NCBI GenBank assembly: GCA_015056655.1
Contig: SVFV01000015.1
Span: 1 to 64,000 of the forward strand
Reading direction: 5' to 3'
Origin: Butyrivibrio sp.
GTDB taxonomy: Bacteria; Bacillota; Clostridia; Lachnospirales; Lachnospiraceae
DNA: 64,000 nt
The position numbers were made by a program, and so were the translations under genes. The notes under the pieces were generated by a model. The model made no database searches. It saw only the letters and a list, made by a program, of their open reading frames with translations, and was not told the origin of the DNA. The first letter of the stretch is position 1, and every line of letters starts with the position of its first letter. This document shows positions 62,780 through 64,000 of the stretch, one piece after another.

Positions 62780-63955
62780 ATGAATTTTACAAATATTAAA
62801 ACTCCGGCTTATGTAATAGATGAAAAAAGACTTAGAGAAAACCTGGAAATCCTTGCAGATGTGCAAAGAAAATCCGGAGCAAAGATTTTACTTGCTCAGA
62901 AGGCTTTCTCAGCTTATAGCACTTATCCCTTGATTGCAAAATACCTCACTGGAACAACTTCCTCAGGACTTTTCGAAGCCAAGCTTGCTCATGAGGAATT
63001 CCATGATGAAGCTGGGGATAAAAAGGAGGTTCATACCTTTGAACCTGCATTTTGTGATGATGAGATAGAAGAGATATGTGAAATAAGTGACCATCTTGTT
63101 TTTAATTCTATTTCACAGCTTGAGCATCACAGACCTGTTTGGGAGAATGCTTCTGATAAAGGAACACTTTCCGTTGGTCTTCGTGTTAATCCTGAGTATT
63201 CAACTCAGGAAGGTCATGAGATTTATGATCCCTGCGCTCCGGGATCAAGACTTGGAATCAGACTTTGTGACATGCCCCAAAAGCTCCCTAAGGGCGTTAA
63301 AGGACTTCATTTCCATACTCTTTGCGAGCAGGGCTTTGAACCTTTAAAAGAAACCTTTGATGAGTTTGAAAAGAAGTTTGCAAGATTTTTGCCTATTGAT
63401 GGGAATGAAACAGACCTTGAATGGATAAACCTTGGCGGCGGACATCACATTACAAAGCCTGACTATGACAGGGAAGGTCTTATAGAGCTTGTAAAATATA
63501 TCAAAGATAAGTACCAGATAGATGTTTATCTTGAGCCCGGCGAAGCAATAGCCCTGGATGCCGGATATCTTGTTACTACAGTAATGGATATTGTAAAAAC
63601 AGAGAAATATCCTGTGCTCATATTGGATACATCTGCTGCCTGCCATATGCCTGATGTTCTGGAGATGCCCTACAGGCCACCTCTTAAGGATAGCGGAGAG
63701 GCTGATGAGAAGGCGTTCACTTACAGACTTTCATCAAGAACCTGTCTTGCTGGTGATGTAATTGGTGATTACAGCTTTGATAATGAGAAGAGTATCGGCG
63801 ACAGACTGATATTTGAAGATATGGCGATCTATAGCATGGTTAAAAACAATACCTTTAATGGAATGCCACTTCCAGATATCTGCATATTAAAAGAAGATGA
63901 GAGTATTATTACTGTAAAGAAATTCGGATATAAAGACTTTAAAGACAGACTTTAA
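62780..63955 (+). CDS. nspC: Carboxynorspermidine/carboxyspermidine decarboxylase
   Basis: A PLP enzyme of the alanine-racemase fold that decarboxylates carboxy(nor)spermidine to (nor)spermidine, the last step of the route begun by the dehydrogenase at 51695. The 391 residues have TPAYVIDEKRLRENLEIL at the start, the PLP lysine in LLAQKAFSAY (Lys41), GLHFHTLCEQ, NLGGGHHIT and a C-terminal CLAGDVIGDY with the active-site Cys. Length is normal. It starts only 13 bases after the protease gene, without a strong ribosome site (TAATCCTTAG), so it may be read through from upstream. The last 45 bases of the window show no further feature. Confidence 0.95.
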   Translation: MNFTNIKTPAYVIDEKRLRENLEILADVQRKSGAKILLAQKAFSAYSTYPLIAKYLTGTTSSGLFEAKLAHEEFHDEAGDKKEVHTFEPAFCDDEIEEICEISDHLVFNSISQLEHHRPVWENASDKGTLSVGLRVNPEYSTQEGHEIYDPCAPGSRLGIRLCDMPQKLPKGVKGLHFHTLCEQGFEPLKETFDEFEKKFARFLPIDGNETDLEWINLGGGHHITKPDYDREGLIELVKYIKDKYQIDVYLEPGEAIALDAGYLVTTVMDIVKTEKYPVLILDTSAACHMPDVLEMPYRPPLKDSGEADEKAFTYRLSSRTCLAGDVIGDYSFDNEKSIGDRLIFEDMAIYSMVKNNTFNGMPLPDICILKEDESIITVKKFGYKDFKDRL

Positions 63956-64000
63956 AATTTCTTTTGCGTTCCTTCAACTTCTCCAATAATTTGATGTAAA

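Noticed and set aside
62780..62795. Independent ribosome site for nspC
   Set aside because: No AGGAGG-like sequence stands before the ATG; I leave the expression question in the findings rather than call a site.

Overview
The window looks like chromosomal DNA of an anaerobic, low-GC Firmicute of the Lachnospiraceae, most like Butyrivibrio or Pseudobutyrivibrio. The case rests on gene content: Fhs/FolD one-carbon genes, an NfnAB-type pair, the carboxyspermidine route, DUF5067 and BspA-like secreted proteins, strong AGGAGG ribosome sites and frequent TTG starts. The genus is an inference. Almost all genes are on the + strand. The exceptions are ssrA, a DUF5067 lipoprotein, one hypothetical gene and a CheY-like gene. 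No gene-free stretch exceeds 300 bases, and I saw no tRNA, rRNA, CRISPR array or prophage.

Layout. 1-0.3 kb: end of an IS1182-type insertion sequence abutting the 3' end of ssrA (tmRNA). 0.8-8.8 kb: two lipoproteins, an ABC-F ATPase, a secreted protein, a radical SAM protein, proB and an acetyltransferase. 9-15.9 kb: ftsK, then fhs-folD and a zinc-ribbon/TPR membrane protein. 16-18.3 kb: an NfnAB-type flavin oxidoreductase pair. 18.3-29.7 kb: a long compact run, rlmH-phoH-(degenerate 7TM-HD protein)-ybeY-MOP flippase-HI0933 flavoprotein-(FAD protein fused to 5-formyl-THF cyclo-ligase)-proA-tandem class II aldolase. 29.7-34.9 kb: lactonase-like propeller, aroC, M15B carboxypeptidase, tgt, yajC. 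35-42.7 kb: leuB, a GT39-like membrane protein, ilvD, ilvB and an L,D-transpeptidase.

42.8-45.2 kb is more AT-rich, with Leu codons unlike the neighbours (TTA/TTG rather than CTT). It holds an MntA/HepT-type nucleotidyltransferase-HEPN pair and a BspA-like secreted protein. 45.4-49.1 kb: serC, serA and a DUF1015 gene (serine synthesis). 49.2-64 kb: polyamine genes speA, speE and carboxy(nor)spermidine dehydrogenase, then a CheY-like regulator, tcdA and four consecutive secreted proteins (C-type lectin, Ig/FN3, LRR, and a 1465-residue papain-like protease), and finally nspC, the decarboxylase that completes the spermidine route.

The most interesting items are the flavoprotein/5-FCL fusion, the phoH-ybeY neighbour that has lost its HD catalytic residues, the bacterial C-type lectin with an EPN...WND calcium/sugar motif, the surface-protein island separating nspC from its pathway partners, a terminator-like leader before speA, and the insertion sequence sitting where the ssrA terminator U-tract should be. 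I found no clearly new multi-gene system; these are the best candidates for novelty.
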